Assembly: GCA_002104905.1 (NCBI GenBank) | Contig: MCFE01000234.1 | Span: forward strand, 57,075 to 121,074 | Length of the DNA: 64,000 bases | Direction: 5' to 3' | Source: Basidiobolus meristosporus CBS 931.73 | Lineage: Eukaryota; Basidiobolomycota; Basidiobolomycetes; Basidiobolales; Basidiobolaceae | Shown: one piece after another, positions 24,901 to 36,859 of the stretch | How the letters are laid out: the number at the start of each line of letters is the position of its first letter | Numbering within the stretch: position 1 is the stretch's first letter | Program-made: the position numbers and the translations under genes | The notes under the pieces: generated by a model | The model's input: the letters and a program-made list of their open reading frames with translations, nothing else | Database searches by the model: none | What the model was told of the DNA's origin: nothing

Positions 24901-26468
24901 AGTGGTCTCTTGCTTTATCTCATGGATTTTGTAGATATGGATGAGGAGTTTTGAGGTATATTCTCAACCATTGTCAGAGCATATTTTCTTGTTTTTCTCA
25001 CCAGTTTCTCTCTCTACCATGGCATTAGACTCCCTGAGCTTAGACACAGCTTCTTCCTTTCTCTCTGCAAAGTGGACCCACATGTATCTTGTGTTGTCAT
25101 CAATAAAAGTGATTAAACACTTCATTCTGCCTAAGGGTAAATTTTGCATAGGTCCACACAGATCTGAGTGAATCAGATCTAATATTTTCTTAGTTTTGAT
25201 TGATGCAGTGCTCTTGAACAGCTGTCTGGCTTGTTTCCCATATATTCCGGCTTCACAGTGCTCCAAATTAGCTGGGGGGCAATTTTTACTCAGGAAACTA
25301 GCTGATCCTTGACCATTTTGCACATATAAACATAATTGATGTGTCCAAGTCTCCTGTGCCAAAGAATTGATGCTTCTTCATTCAAGTTACTTATATTGGC
25401 TTCAAGATATGATGGAATGTAAGTCAACTTATATAGATTTTGATCACTGATATCCAAAGCAATATGAGCACCACTTTGATCAGTGATCCTGCATCCAGAA
25501 TTGTCATAGCTGAAACTGAGTCCTTATGCTGTTGCCTTGCTTACAGATAGTAGGATCTTGGCTATTTCTGGTACATAGAGTACTTCTTTAAAAGTCAGTG
25601 TATGGCTTCCTTCAGTGCTTTAAAGATTTACTAGGATAGTTCCTTCTCCCACTACATCAAGTGTTCCATGGTCACCCATGAAAACCTTTTTAATTGGAAT
25701 TTCTTGATATTGGGTAGAAAGTTCTTTTTGGTGTGTCAAGTGTTGAGATGCTCCAGAGTCAGTATGCCACATTTGAGAATTCTTGTTTGTGGTCATATTT
25801 AGTGCAGATATGAACAGTCTATCTTCAGTTGTTGCAGCATTTCCATATTCATGCTTTTTCTGCTGACTATCACTCTTTTTCAACCACCGGTCTGATGTGT
25901 GTCCATTCCTTTTGCAGTAGTTGCAAATCAGGTTACTATTGCCTTTGTAAGGTCTTGGGTATCTCCTAGGTTGATTATCATTACTTATTAAAGCATTTTC
26001 TTCTTCCTTCTTATTCATGCTTAATTTTCTTAATTCTTTATCCATGAGCCTTCCATATACATAGTTTAAGGTCAAATCTTCAGTTCTGGACTCTAAAGCT
26101 AATACAAGGCCCTGAAGCTTGTCTGTCAGGCTATTCAGGATGGTTACTACCACATCCTCTTCAGTAGTTGTGAGGTCCACAGATTCCATCTCATCCACCA
26201 GCAGGGTATTTCTGTTAATTAGATTTTTCATTTTTTCTCCTGGCAGCATCTTTGTAGTAAAGAATTTTTGTCTAAGATACATTTTCTTGGCACCTGAACA
26301 TGACTGATTGGTGTCTTCTAATGCTTTCCAGGCATTCTTTGCTCTTTTTGCTCTATTTGTCCTTGACATTAAGGCATATGCAGTTAAAGGCACTTGGTTT
26401 ATAACCAAGTTAGATCCATCCAACTTTTCAGCAGAGGGGAAAATTCCAGTAATAGCAGTAGTAGACAT
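21926..26468 (-). pseudogene. Ty1/copia Gag-Pol polyprotein, broken
   Basis: In element order: Gag starts at MSTTAITGIFPSAEKLDGS (26468). A zinc knuckle CNYCKRNGHTSDRW near 25920 has its last Cys replaced by Trp. The protease motif DSGAS is near 25755. The integrase core (HSDLCGPM, SDNG) is at 25360-24964. Reverse transcriptase is at 24170-23935 and 23165-22700, with VCKLKKSLYGLKQSPRAWN and a stop directly before YVDDL near 22905. RNase H ends IFTKPFDRDKFEYLRSKLGI at 21926. The enzyme set is that of a copia-type retrotransposon (protease-integrase-RT-RNase H order). A foldback element (23169-23900) splits RT, and several further stops and frameshifts make it non-functional. Confidence 0.9.
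23169..23900. mobile_element. Foldback element FB3 (732 bp, TSD AAT) inside copia RT
   Basis: It has AGACTTGTTCTG termini in inverted orientation, long arms as in FB1 and FB2, and AAT at 23166-23168 and 23901-23903. Removing it and one AAT joins the copia sequence CATTTAATGAGTAAAA without loss, so the insertion is precise. Confidence 0.85.
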
Positions 26469-26499
26469 TGCACAGAGTGGCAGCTTGGGGCTCATAACT

Positions 26500-26848
26500 T
26501 ATTGTAAGAGTCTTGTAGGAATTGGAAGTGATTAGGAGCACAAGTAGATTATGTGGTTCTCACTTAATTATTTGTTGAATGCAAAAGTAGTATTTATACT
26601 TTTACATGGTTGTGGCATAACAGATGCATAGAACAAGTTTGGAAAGATCCCAAGAACATGTGCGCAAAGCTTGGGGCTGTTTGGACAGCTTTAGGAATTT
26701 TCTTTTTTTGGATACCAGATATTTTGGTGAAAATATTCCAAGTAGATCCTAACAAGGAGCTTGGTCTGTATTATGTCAAATATGTAGGGAGTGATCCAAG
26801 TGACTAAGTTAGATGGCTTTTTAGGTGGAATTACAAGGTTTTATAACA
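26500..26848 (-). repeat. 5' LTR of the Ty1/copia element with half-tRNA-Met primer site
   Basis: This right-hand copy of the LTR runs from TTATAACA (26841-26848) down to TTGTAAGAGTCTTG. In element orientation it is followed by AGTTATGAGCCCC (about 26487-26499). A sibling copy at 27672-27683 has the undamaged GGTTATGAGCCC. This matches the anticodon-loop region of tRNA-Met, the half-tRNA primer type known for copia elements, rather than a tRNA 3' end. Confidence 0.7.
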
Positions 26849-28720
26849 ATATGAACTTTACATGGTCCTGGCAAAACTAACATGATGAATATGTTGAGAA
26901 AGTTCCCAATGTTGCAATATTTTGAGGAGTATTAGAAGCAATGTGGAGAACTAGAGGATTTACATGTTATTCACTTGTAGATTTATTGATCAAAAGTATG
27001 GTATTTATACTTTGGATAAAGTAGAGCAAACAAATGTATATAATTTGTTAACAAAGGTTGCAGCAATATGCGGGCAAAGTTTGGGGGCTTTTGCAGAACT
27101 TTGAGAAAGATCATAATCTGGGTACCTGATAATTTAGTGGAAATATTCCAAGTATATCCCAACAAGAAATTTGGTCAGAATTCTCAAAGATTTGTAGGTA
27201 TTGATCTATTTGACTAAGTTGGGTAAATATTTAGGTGGAATTACAAGTTTTTACAACACCTTCTAGGATTAACCTTTGATTCACTTGGCTTCTTTAGATA
27301 CTTGTTATTTTTGTATCCTAGAGAAAACTGCAATAATACCTGTTAATGGCTTAACTGAGCCAAAGGGACAATCAAGTGCGGAATTTTTACAACAGTAATA
27401 GCAGTAGTGTACACTCCAAGAGTGACAGCTTGGAGCTTTCAACCAGTTGTAAGAGTTTGGAAGACACTTGAAATGACTGGGAGAACAAGTACATTATGTG
27501 AATTTCACTTAATGATTTGTTAAATGGATAAGTGGTATTTATACTGTTACATAGCCCTGGCAAAACAAACACCCACTATATTTGAATTCATGGTCCTGGC
27601 AAAACTAACACATACTATGTTCAAGATATCACTAATAACAGTAGTAGACATTGCAGAGAGTGACAGCCCAGGGCTCATAACCTGTTGCAAGAGTCTTGGA
27701 GATATTGGAAGTGATTGGGAGAAGAAGTTGATAATGTGGTTTTCACTTGATGATTTATTAAATGTACAAGTGATGTGTGTACTTTTACATAGTCTTGGCA
27801 AAACCAACATGTCAAATATGTTTAGAACGATCTCAAGAGCATGTGTGCATAGTTTGGGGCTGTTTAGAAAACTTCAAGAAACTTGATGTTCTGGGTACCG
27901 GATATTTTGGTGAGATATTCCGAGTCACTCTCCACCAGGAATTCGGGTGGAATTCTCCAAGATTTGTAGACTATGATGTTAGTGACCAAGTGAAGTGAGT
28001 ATTTAGGAGTAATCAAGAAATTCACAACAGTCTTCACTAATGATTTGTTGAATGTAAAAGCGGTATCCTGATGTTTACATGGTCTGGCCAACATTTTGGT
28101 CCGAGTGATGCACAACAAGGAATTCGGGCCCAGCAGCGTAAAGTTCACAGGCTACGAGCTGAGTGGCTAAGCGATTGGAGTATTTAGGAGCGGTTCCCGG
28201 ATTTACCCCATTTTGGCCAGGCTTGAAAGGATGAACAGACACATCCACCAGTGGGAGGATCCAAATCTCCGACATCAGTCTGCCAAGACCTAGGGTACAC
28301 ATCAGGCGAATCCCAAGGTGCTGAGACTTGTGCAAAATCCCCCCCCCCAAAGATTGCAAGGCCAAATCACCCTGCATAGGGATACCCGTTTGGGCCCTGG
28401 AATAGCCTGAATGTATCACAACCAACCTACCGCTCTGACAGTTTGAGGCACCCGAAAAAAGCATCACATGCAGGTGAGCGCCCCCAAACCAGTGTGCTGG
28501 TGGTTGACAGTTTTGGATGGGAAGGGGGTAACTGTACTTCTACCACAGGGAGAATATGTTTGAGAAGGACCCAAGAAGATGGGTGCCAGGTTTGGGATCA
28601 CTCACACCACTTCGGGCGACACCATATTCTGGACATGTTGGTGAAAAGATTTGAGGGGAGTCCCGGCAAAGAATTCGGACGAAAAGATTCCAGCCGACTG
28701 TTCAGGGACCGGTTCAGTGA
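26849..28720. repeat. Cluster of nested and degenerate copia LTR fragments
   Basis: LTR blocks recur at about 26870-27260, 27440-27620, 27684-28030, 28075-28200 and 28540-28720 (shared TCTTGGAGATATTGGAAG, GGCAAAAC, CCAAGAGCATGTG, TATTTTGGTGA, ATTCCAAG). At 27625-27683 a leader and the first Gag codons (MSTTVISDIL, minus strand) are attached. The last two copies are markedly GC-richer than the others. No host gene is seen. Confidence 0.6.
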
Positions 28721-30225
28721 GTGTAAATGGAGCAGCACCCAGCAGTACCAAATAGCAGCATGTATGGCCCAACGAATGGGAACTTTTAGAGGGGAGGATG
28801 GAAACTCGTGAAGGGTGATCTTCTTGCCAATTCCAGTGAATTGTGAAAACACCTCCCCCCGAAGGATCGAGATCCACCCATGCAATCGTTGGGGATCAAA
28901 TCGAAATCTAGGACGGATGAGTTGGATTACGAGCCATTACAGGGTGGATCCACCTTATTCGTCGAGTCGATCCACCACTGGGCGAGGTTAACCTCGAAAG
29001 GGATGCCACTATCACCGACCTATTCCAGTACACATCCGAACGATTCCTACCCGCGGCACCATCTCCACATCACCCTACTGAGCCTCGGTGCATCCTCAGC
29101 GGAACGACCAGGGGTGGGTCAGGAGATCCGCTCACCACCGATACCGCCATGCTCACGAACTCCACCTGCTCGAGTTCGAGTCCATGTTCGTATGGACACG
29201 AGGCGTAGGGATGGTTGGGGCGTCGTGATTGGAATTGGATTGAATTGGGGGGGGGGGTTTTTTTTCAAGGAGGGATTTCCATTCCTGTGCTAGGTCTGGC
29301 ACACCATGTGCATCCTCGATCATCAGCATCAGGTCGCCGCTAGGCCACTTCCGGTTACACCATCCACTCACGCCGGTTCTCAGGCCGGTCTTTGCACTTA
29401 TGGGGCGTATGCTCTGCCGCTGAGTAAACTGACAGTGGGCCTCAAAAAAGTTGAGGATTTCGTGAGGAGCTCAATGATACCGCTGGTGAGTAACGGAGCG
29501 AGAGGGTACGTGGCGGATTCATAGGCCACGATGGTACGATCACGTGACTCGCTGGGAACGTTAGTTCCGGACCTGGTTAAGCCTACCACGCCCCCCCTGG
29601 TCGTCCACGGACCAACTCGGCCCCTAACACAATCTAACCTAGGCGGGGTTGGAAACATAGTCGGGGCGGATGGTTCGCGGGGAACCAGGCTCCGCCGTAG
29701 CCTTCCCGGATCCACGGTTTCGTAGCTGGATCGGCGAGTGGGAAGAGAGCCCGTAGCCCACCTTCAAGCCCGAGCTGAGGTGTGGAAGGACGGCTGAGAC
29801 TCAAAAAGTCAACCGGTGAATCCCAGGTCCCTGGGGAGCTTCGGTAACCTGATCCCGGAGGGCCCATGGTGCATCTTATGGTGGCCCAGGGAAACGGAAT
29901 GACGATGTGGTTTCGATGGGGGTTCACATGATAGGTAAAGATTTATTATCCACTGAGAATGAAGGGTGTGGTGGTGAGTTTGGCAAGACGCGGGTCCGCG
30001 AAGGGGCGAAAGAAATAAAGAAAGGGATGGTGATGGAAGTGGAAGTGGAAGTGGAGGTGAAGAGAGTCGATCGGAAGGTAACCCGCGACAAGGCAATATA
30101 TGACAAGAATAAACGTGGTGGGAGGGGAGGGAAGGGGAGGGAAGGGGAGGGGGAAGGGGAGAATCGTGTATTTGGAGCTAACTTTACATGGTAGGGGTGA
30201 GCAAGATGGATGCAATGAGCTGAAT
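28721..30225. other. GC-rich intergenic region without a recognised gene
   Basis: Base composition changes abruptly to GC-rich with normal CpG frequency. Short open frames on both strands lack recognisable domains. Homopolymers (G and T near 29249-29269) and the purine repeats near 30037-30163 are the only structures seen. An unrecognised spliced gene cannot be excluded. Confidence 0.4.
30036..30163. repeat. Purine-rich simple repeats downstream of the deadenylase gene
   Basis: GGAAGT-type triplet repeats (30041-30063) are followed by a GGGAGGGGAGGGAAGGGG-type tract (about 30119-30163). The plus strand has many closely spaced runs of three or more G, so it could form a G-quadruplex. It lies 63 bp beyond the POP2 stop codon, on the transcribed 3' side. 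Confidence 0.6.
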
Positions 30226-31540
30226 TCACGTACTGGTGGCGGGACTTGTAAAGATGGAGCTTAGCAGCCCGTTGACCTTACTGCTGGTGAATTCCGGCAT
30301 GGTGAAGTTGGCATTTAACGCGGCGGCGACCGGGGTTGGCATAGGGTTGGGTGCGGTGGCGCTGTTCTGTCCGGAATTCCCGGATCCCAATCCGTACAAG
30401 TGGCCACTACATCGAGAAAGTTGGGGGTTGGTTTGGGTGGAGGGTGCCGAGGTGGTACATGCCTACTTACAGGAATTTCTCGTCCTCGATGTGGTCGTCG
30501 AAGAAGATCTGTCGCATTTTGAAGAAGGTGTTGCATGTCAGAAGACTATCGCTCCCTGCTTGGTGTTGCGGCCCGATCCTAGGAACCTACGGGGAAGAGA
30601 GGCGGGATTAGACAGGGCTGAGCGAGGGCTTAACGTGAGACCTGGCATTACCTGCAGCTCGTCGGCGATATCTTGTAAGCCACCCTTGAGATTTCGGCAG
30701 CTTTTCATAAGATACTTGATGTCGTAGATGCAGGGGAAGTAGATGCGCAACAGCTCGAAGAAATCATTCTCCTCTGCAGGAAGTCGATTACACGTAAGGA
30801 CCTTCAACAGGTACCCAAAGTCATACCCGCTAGAGGGGAAAAGGGTCAACACCGGGTGAGAACAAGACATGGTCCACAAACACCTACCTATGAAACGAGA
30901 TCCACTTGACCTCGTCCAACAATACAAACCCGGAGCTAGTCAACAACTCACCGAAGTGGTGAACATCGATGCCGAACTCCTCGTGCTTTTTGAAATCAAT
31001 CCCCGACTTGGTCAAAAGATCGATCGAGTCCTGTGCGTACATGTCCTCACTAAAGGAAGAGGGAAGAGTCCTTTGGTTAACCGAAGTGTGTGTGGGGGGG
31101 AAGAAATAGTTTGGTTGGTGCCGCATAACTTACCTTAAGTCGAATTTGAAGTTAAACTGCCAAGTGCAGGTGCCTGGTGGTAGGTTGCCTCTCTCATCTG
31201 CCAACGTGATGCCCAACTGGATCAATTTCAGCAGATCCACATTACACCGCAAGGTTTGAAAATGGTAATCGGCGGAGGTTTTAAAGGTCCCGATTGGTCT
31301 AGCTACAACTCCAGGGAATTCCGTGTCCTAAGGGGGGGGGGGGAATGCGTTAAACCAGACTGTTCTGGTGGAGAGAAGAGAACGCGAGATGCGCCAAGCC
31401 AGGTCGGTATTAAGGAACAAAGTAACACTTACCATGGCGACGTAAGGGTACTTCTCGATAAGGGCTCTGAGATAGACCATCTCTTGGTCCAGATTCTCCG
31501 CCCATACTTCTTTGATGAAACGGCTTTCTTGGGTTAACAT
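30226..31540 (-). CDS. POP2: CCR4-NOT deadenylase subunit POP2/CAF1 (CNOT7-like), six exons
   Basis: This is the catalytic DEDD-family 3'-5' poly(A) exonuclease of the CCR4-NOT complex, acting on mRNA in the cytoplasm. My exon model on the minus strand is 31540-31433, 31327-31134, 31049-30888, 30829-30652, 30586-30471 and 30406-30226. All introns are GT-AG, 64-105 nt, and the 939 nt join in frame to 312 residues. Landmarks are [27 protein letters not shown] (catalytic Asp and Glu), [32 protein letters not shown] (third acid), [17 protein letters not shown] and [10 protein letters not shown] (fourth acid). The length and colinearity match animal CNOT7 over its whole core. The start MLTQESRF is chosen because the family's N-terminus is short. 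An in-frame ATG at 31588 is the alternative. The Ala/Thr/Pro-rich tail after GLGSGNS is lineage-specific. No defect is seen. Confidence 0.93.
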
Positions 31541-34193
31541 TGAGTAGGAAGTTCGACGTGTACTGTACTGTAACGAGATTTTTCCCAAAATCAGTTGGCT
31601 TTTGGAGCCTGGATAGGGTGGTGACGTTCAGGAAACATAGGCCCATCACAGGTTCCCGTATAATTCGTATCATTTCAAATTTTTAAGGAGTGATCATTGG
31701 TCCCTAGGCTAGATTTTTTTACTGTGCTCATTGCTGGCCCTGATAAACATTGGGTAAGGGGAGCTTGGTTTCTAATCCAGTGAAGATTAGGTGAGCAGCT
31801 GGGCGTGATTCCCCCATATCAGGTGACTCTACGACATGATGCGTATGACGGAGTAACCCTAACCCTAAGTACGGCCATGCATCTTGCTGTGCCGCTTAGC
31901 ATGTTTCCGATGGTTCGAAAACAGGGCACCGAAACCCACCAACAATCACTTTAGTCAGAATTTACCCGGGACCCCATCACCATCAGCGTTCGGAGGTTTA
32001 TTGATCCGTTGAGTGATTCGAATCAAGCGTCCAGGTGGCGGAACTAGGGATTTTTTCTATTCCGCAGGGTTCATGTTGGACAACAGGCTTGCTTTACCGG
32101 CTCTTTCATGGAAGCAGGTCCCTGCTGGTATGTAGGCCACGCAACAACTCTACCAACTCTTCGTTGAAGCCTTGTCTTGCCGCATCAGGGAGCGGAATCA
32201 CGTGACTCGTCGCAAAGAATCGGGCCTACTTGAGTGAAGAATCGTTGGCTAAATCTTGATCGAAGATGTTCGCGACGAGTGGCCCTTTGTTCCAAAGGGC
32301 GAGAATATCCTCTCACCATCAGCTCATGGATCGCTACACCATTCTCACAAATGCACTAGCTTTGGAGCAAGTATATTCCACGAGGCTGGGTCATTGATTG
32401 GTCCAGAGTGTCTCATTCGGATTGAGCTGGTTGAATCCGATCAGTCTCGTGGATGTTTACACCACGCGCACGAAGTGGACCGAATCCTTGTTCCGCAAGT
32501 CACCGAGCAGCCCCATCCAATGATACCGCAACCAAGGAGGGACCTAGTCCGTTCTAATCGCCCTACAGCAGGGCACATCCAGGTTCTGGAAGCAAGCGGC
32601 CCATGAAAAGATTTGGCGCGAGGCCCAGAGTCATCAGGAAAGCTGCCGAGGTGCAGATCAAGCTTCAGGATATTCCATTATCCAGATCACCATTGAGTGG
32701 ATCTAGCGTAAAGTTGCCGTGAATGGAAAGTGTCTGTCCGTATTTTGGGTGGGTAGGTTGGATATGTAAAAAACCCATTCAAGCAATCGTGAAGATCTCT
32801 CTAGCCGCAGGAATCTGAGATTGGTAAGCAGTTAGCATGCTTGTCTACTGTTCCAGGGACGAGCAGCCAGGGGGCTAGCTGTCCGTGATGCGTGCCCACA
32901 ACCGATCGAACGAAATCCTGCAAGAGTCCGGTTCCCAAGCCGACCACCCCTTCCTCGAAACCTGATGGCGGCATGGCTGAACCTCGAATCTTACCACCGC
33001 GGTTGGATGCTTATCATATGCGTCAATCACCACATCAATCCAGTATGGAAGTTTGATTAGACTGGCGTAGCTGAAGGACAGTATCATTGATTATCCCGGC
33101 CAAAGCCAGCATCGCTCATCTATGGCGCCTCAACAGACACTCTTGCTCATAAACATCAAGTCAACACCAAAAAGCCTGATGCTTGCCAAGCATCCAGACG
33201 GGGCTGCGGGATGGCTCGACAGAGGGTACAGAGGCAGTTGCAGATGCCCATTCGCGTCCACGCCTGCCAACCAAGCAAGGTCTCTAATAAACCATCTAGC
33301 AAACAAAACGGGTCTGCCTTTCGCAATCCTATAAGCCACCTACGCTCTTGGAAATACGTCCCATCTGGATGCCCATCCTGCGTGCACTTGGGACCTTTCT
33401 CTGCGGCAGATATGCATCCGCATACGAAGTTGATGCAACTGCAAGCCGATTCCCAAAAAGATCAATCAGCGATATGGCTTGGGTCGTCTTCCCAAACCGC
33501 GTGGGTAGCACAGAGTCTGACCTGGCAGTGTAGGCAATGGTGCTAGTCTAATCAGCGTCACCTTGCGGGCGGTCACTGGTGCCGCACCCGACCTAGCGAG
33601 TAGGCAGCTGCTGGAATCCACAGCTCTCGAGGCCAACCGACCTAAACAAGCCCATCGTGCTTGCATTTGGTTAGCGCTAGTCTCACCTCCCCAAACTTTG
33701 CCTAACCCCAAAAGATCCTGATGTCTAGGTTCTCTAGATTCCTGAATAGGAACCGAGGGATCTGGGTGGCCATTTTAGGCGCTCGCTGGCTGCAGTGACG
33801 GTAGAGGGAAACGCAGTAACCGCTGGCTAATTGCGAGCATGAATCGGTCGTCTTATTTGGCAGTGGTAACCTAGGTGCCACCAAATACGAACACATCATT
33901 TGGAATTGGGAATACGAGGCAGCGTCGGTTCCGCGGGCTCGAATTTTTTTCAATCGCGGATCCAAGATCATTCGCACGTCTGTGCGACTTGGGTGTTGCA
34001 GGCATTGATGGATCAATTTTTTTTCGCAGCTCAACCCTGCTTTTCACTCCGACAACCCAGAAGAAAAAAAAGTCGGGTGGAGGATGTGGTCGTGAGAGTA
34101 TAAGAGGCTGTCGCCTGCTTCCCGAACTTCACCCGGGCATTGCTGGCTTACATAGTCTCTACCTTCCATTAACCCTTTTAGTGTCCAGTCAAT
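31541..34193. other. Intergenic region between POP2 and EF2; no supported gene
   Basis: Divergent promoters of POP2 (left) and EF2 (right) should lie here. Open frames are short, overlap on both strands and show no domains. A two-unit telomere-like CCCTAACCCTAA lies at 31854-31868. Immediately before the EF2 ATG is a pyrimidine-rich leader (about 34150-34190). I see no tRNA with convincing arms. Confidence 0.5.
31854..31868. repeat. Short interstitial telomere-like repeat
   Basis: TAACCCTAACCCTAAG forms just over two telomeric units in the C-rich orientation, about 32 kb from the chromosome end and inside unique GC-rich DNA. It could be a scar of break repair or a promoter element such as those seen upstream of some translation-machinery genes. 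The sequence alone does not decide. Confidence 0.6.
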
Positions 34194-36722
34194 ATGGTTA
34201 ACTTCACTATCGACCAAATCCGTGGCCTTATGGACAAGGTTACGAACATTCGTAACATGTCCGTCATTGCTCACGTCGATCACGGAAAGTCCACCCTTAC
34301 CGATTCCCTTGTCTCCAAGGCCGGTATCATTTCCTCCGCCAGAGCTGGTGAAACTCGTTTCACTGATACTCGTCAGGATGAGCAAGATCGTTGTATTACC
34401 ATCAAGTCCACTGCCATCTCCATGTTCTTTGAGCTCCCCAAGGAGGATATTGGTGATGTCAAGCAGAAGACCGACGGCAACGAGTTCTTGATTAACTTGA
34501 TCGATTCCCCCGGTCACGTCGATTTCTCCTCTGAAGTTACTGCCGCCCTCCGTGTCACTGATGGTGCCTTGGTCGTCGTCGACTGCGTCTCCGGTGTCTC
34601 CGTCCAGACCGAAACCGTGTTGCGTCAAGCTCTTACCGAACGTATCAAGCCTGTTATCATCATCAACAAGGTCGATCGTGCTCTCCTCGAGTTGCAATTG
34701 TCCAAGGAAGATTTGTACACCTCCTTCCTCCGTACCATCGAGTCCGTCAACGTTATCATCTCCACCTACTTCGACCCCATCCTCGGTGATGTCCAAGTTT
34801 ACCCCGAGCGCGGTACCGTTGCCTTCGGTTCCGGTCTTCACGGATGGGGTTTCACCTTGAGACAATTCGCTCACCGTTATGCCAAGAAGTTCGGTGTTGA
34901 CAAGGACAAGATGATGGGCAAGCTCTGGGGTGAGAACTACTTCAACCCTGCCACCCGCAAGTGGACCAACCAATCCACTGACGCCAACGGCAAGCCCCTC
35001 GAGCGTGCTTTCTGCATGTTCGTCTTGGACCCCATCTTCAAGCTCTTCGATTCTATCATGAACTTCAAGAAGGAGCAAACTCTCTCTATGTTGGAGAAGT
35101 TGGATGTTCCCCTCAAGTCCGATGAGAAGGACTTGGAAGGAAAGGCCCTCCTCAAGGTCGTCATGCGCAAGTTCTTGCCCGCTGCCGATGCTTTGTTGGA
35201 GATGATTGTCATCCACTTGCCTTCCCCCGTCACCGCCCAGAAGTACAGAGCCGAGTTCTTGTACGAAGGTCCCCAAGACGACCACTGCGCCGAGGGTATC
35301 CGTAACTGCGATCCTAAGGGTCCTCTTATGTTGTACGTCTCCAAGATGGTTCCTACCTCCGATAAGGGACGTTTCTATGCTTTCGGTCGTGTCTTCTCTG
35401 GTACCGTTCGCTCTGGTCTCAAGGTCCGTATCCAAGGTCCTAACTACGAGCCCGGAAAGAAGGATGACTTGTTCATCAAGAACATCCAACGTACTATTCT
35501 CATGATGGGCCGTTACGTCGAGCCCATTGAGGACTGCCCTGCCGGTAACATCGTTGGTCTTGTCGGTGTCGATCAATTCTTGCTCAAGTCCGGTACCATC
35601 ACCACCGACGAGAACGCCCACAACCTCAAGGTCATGAAGTTCTCCGTCTCCCCTGTCGTGCAAGTTGCCGTCGAGGTCAAGAACGCTAACGATCTTCCCA
35701 AGCTCGTTGAAGGTTTGAAGCGTCTCTCCAAGTCCGATCCTTGCGTCCAATGCTACACCTCCGAATCCGGTGAACACATTGTCGCCGGTGCTGGTGAACT
35801 TCACTTGGAAATTTGCTTGAAGGATCTTGAAGAAGATCACGCTCAAGTCCCCATCAAGACTGGTGACCCAGTCGTTCCCTACAAGGAAACCGTCCAAACC
35901 GAGTCCTCCGTTGTTGCTCTTTCCAAGTCCCCCAACAAGCACAACCGTATCTTCATGAAGGCCTTCCCCATTCAAGAGGAGCTTTCCAACGATATCGATG
36001 AGGGTAAGATCACTCCCCGTGATGATTTCAAGGCTCGTGCCCGTGTCCTCGCCGAGGAATACGAGTGGGATGTCACCGATGCCCGTAAGATCTGGTGCTT
36101 CGGTCCCGACACCAACGGCCCCAATCTTTTGGTCGATGTCACCAAGGGTGTTCAATACCTCAACGAAATCAAGGATTCTTGCGTTGCTGCCTTCCAATGG
36201 GCCACCAAGGAGGGTGTCTGCGCTGAGGAACAAATGCGTGGTTGCCGTTTCAACATCATGGATGTTGTTCTCCACGCTGATGCTATCCATCGTGGTGGAG
36301 GTCAAATCATCCCTACCTGCCGTCGTGCCATCTACGCTTCCGCTTTGGTTGCTGAGCCTGGTCTCTTCGAGCCTGTCTACCTCGTTGAAATCCAATGCCC
36401 TGAGAACGCCATGGGTGGTATCTACGGTGTGTTGAACAGACGTCGTGGCCACGTCATCTCTGAGGAACAACGCCCCGGTACTCCTCTCTACAACGTCAAG
36501 GCCTACTTGCCTGTCAGTGAGTCTTTCGGCTTCACTGCCGATCTTCGTTCCAACACCGGTGGTCAAGCCTTCCCTCAATGCGTCTTCGATCACTGGCAAT
36601 TGATGAACGGATCTCCTATCGAGGCCGGCTCCAAGGTTGCCGAAATCGTCAAGAACATCCGTAAGAGAAAGGGTCTTGCTGAGGAAATTCCTCCTCTTGA
36701 CCGTTTCTTGGACAAATTATAA
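34194..36722 (+). CDS. EFT2: Translation elongation factor 2 (842 aa, intron-less)
   Basis: This is the cytosolic GTPase that drives ribosome translocation. It is complete from [15 protein letters not shown] to the C-terminal FLDKL, the usual length for eukaryotic EF2. Visible parts: G1 AHVDHGKST (residues 26-34), the regulatory threonine region [10 protein letters not shown] (about 55-64), G3 DSPGHVDF, G4 NKVDR, and the domain IV tip [11 protein letters not shown] whose His699 is the diphthamide residue. Codons are strongly biased (AAG, GGT, GTC, CTC, TTG), as in highly expressed genes, and this creates a long meaningless open frame on the other strand. The ATG follows a pyrimidine-rich leader. 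AATAAA lies 120 bp after the stop. Only the gene symbol, borrowed from yeast, is arbitrary. Confidence 0.99.
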   Translation: MVNFTIDQIRGLMDKVTNIRNMSVIAHVDHGKSTLTDSLVSKAGIISSARAGETRFTDTRQDEQDRCITIKSTAISMFFELPKEDIGDVKQKTDGNEFLINLIDSPGHVDFSSEVTAALRVTDGALVVVDCVSGVSVQTETVLRQALTERIKPVIIINKVDRALLELQLSKEDLYTSFLRTIESVNVIISTYFDPILGDVQVYPERGTVAFGSGLHGWGFTLRQFAHRYAKKFGVDKDKMMGKLWGENYFNPATRKWTNQSTDANGKPLERAFCMFVLDPIFKLFDSIMNFKKEQTLSMLEKLDVPLKSDEKDLEGKALLKVVMRKFLPAADALLEMIVIHLPSPVTAQKYRAEFLYEGPQDDHCAEGIRNCDPKGPLMLYVSKMVPTSDKGRFYAFGRVFSGTVRSGLKVRIQGPNYEPGKKDDLFIKNIQRTILMMGRYVEPIEDCPAGNIVGLVGVDQFLLKSGTITTDENAHNLKVMKFSVSPVVQVAVEVKNANDLPKLVEGLKRLSKSDPCVQCYTSESGEHIVAGAGELHLEICLKDLEEDHAQVPIKTGDPVVPYKETVQTESSVVALSKSPNKHNRIFMKAFPIQEELSNDIDEGKITPRDDFKARARVLAEEYEWDVTDARKIWCFGPDTNGPNLLVDVTKGVQYLNEIKDSCVAAFQWATKEGVCAEEQMRGCRFNIMDVVLHADAIHRGGGQIIPTCRRAIYASALVAEPGLFEPVYLVEIQCPENAMGGIYGVLNRRRGHVISEEQRPGTPLYNVKAYLPVSESFGFTADLRSNTGGQAFPQCVFDHWQLMNGSPIEAGSKVAEIVKNIRKRKGLAEEIPPLDRFLDKL

Positions 36723-36841
36723 ACTACTAACTGGTATATGTAAAATGTATTGAAGAAGTTCACTTGAATATGCTTTGATTATAGTCAATCCATGATCACT
36801 CAAACTTTTTCGTTTGTACTTAGCATTCATCCCTACAATTA

Positions 36842-36847
36842 AATAAA
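36842..36847 (+). terminator. Candidate EF2 polyadenylation signal AATAAA
   Basis: AATAAA lies 120 bp downstream of the EF2 stop in a T/A-rich 3' region. Confidence 0.5.
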
Positions 36848-36859
36848 CTCATTAGAACA

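Noticed and set aside
28598-29293. Protein-coding gene in overlapping frames near 28.6-29.3 kb
   Set aside because: Part of the segment is a degenerate LTR, and the frames on both strands lack recognisable content.
31914-32030. tRNA-like motifs GGTTCGAAA and GATTCGAATC
   Set aside because: No A box at a suitable distance and no cloverleaf pairing.
34044-36599. 851-codon open frame on the minus strand
   Set aside because: It lies exactly opposite EF2 and is explained by the strong codon bias of that gene. Its translation is rich in Gly/Asp/Leu repeats with no domain, and EF2 is unambiguous.
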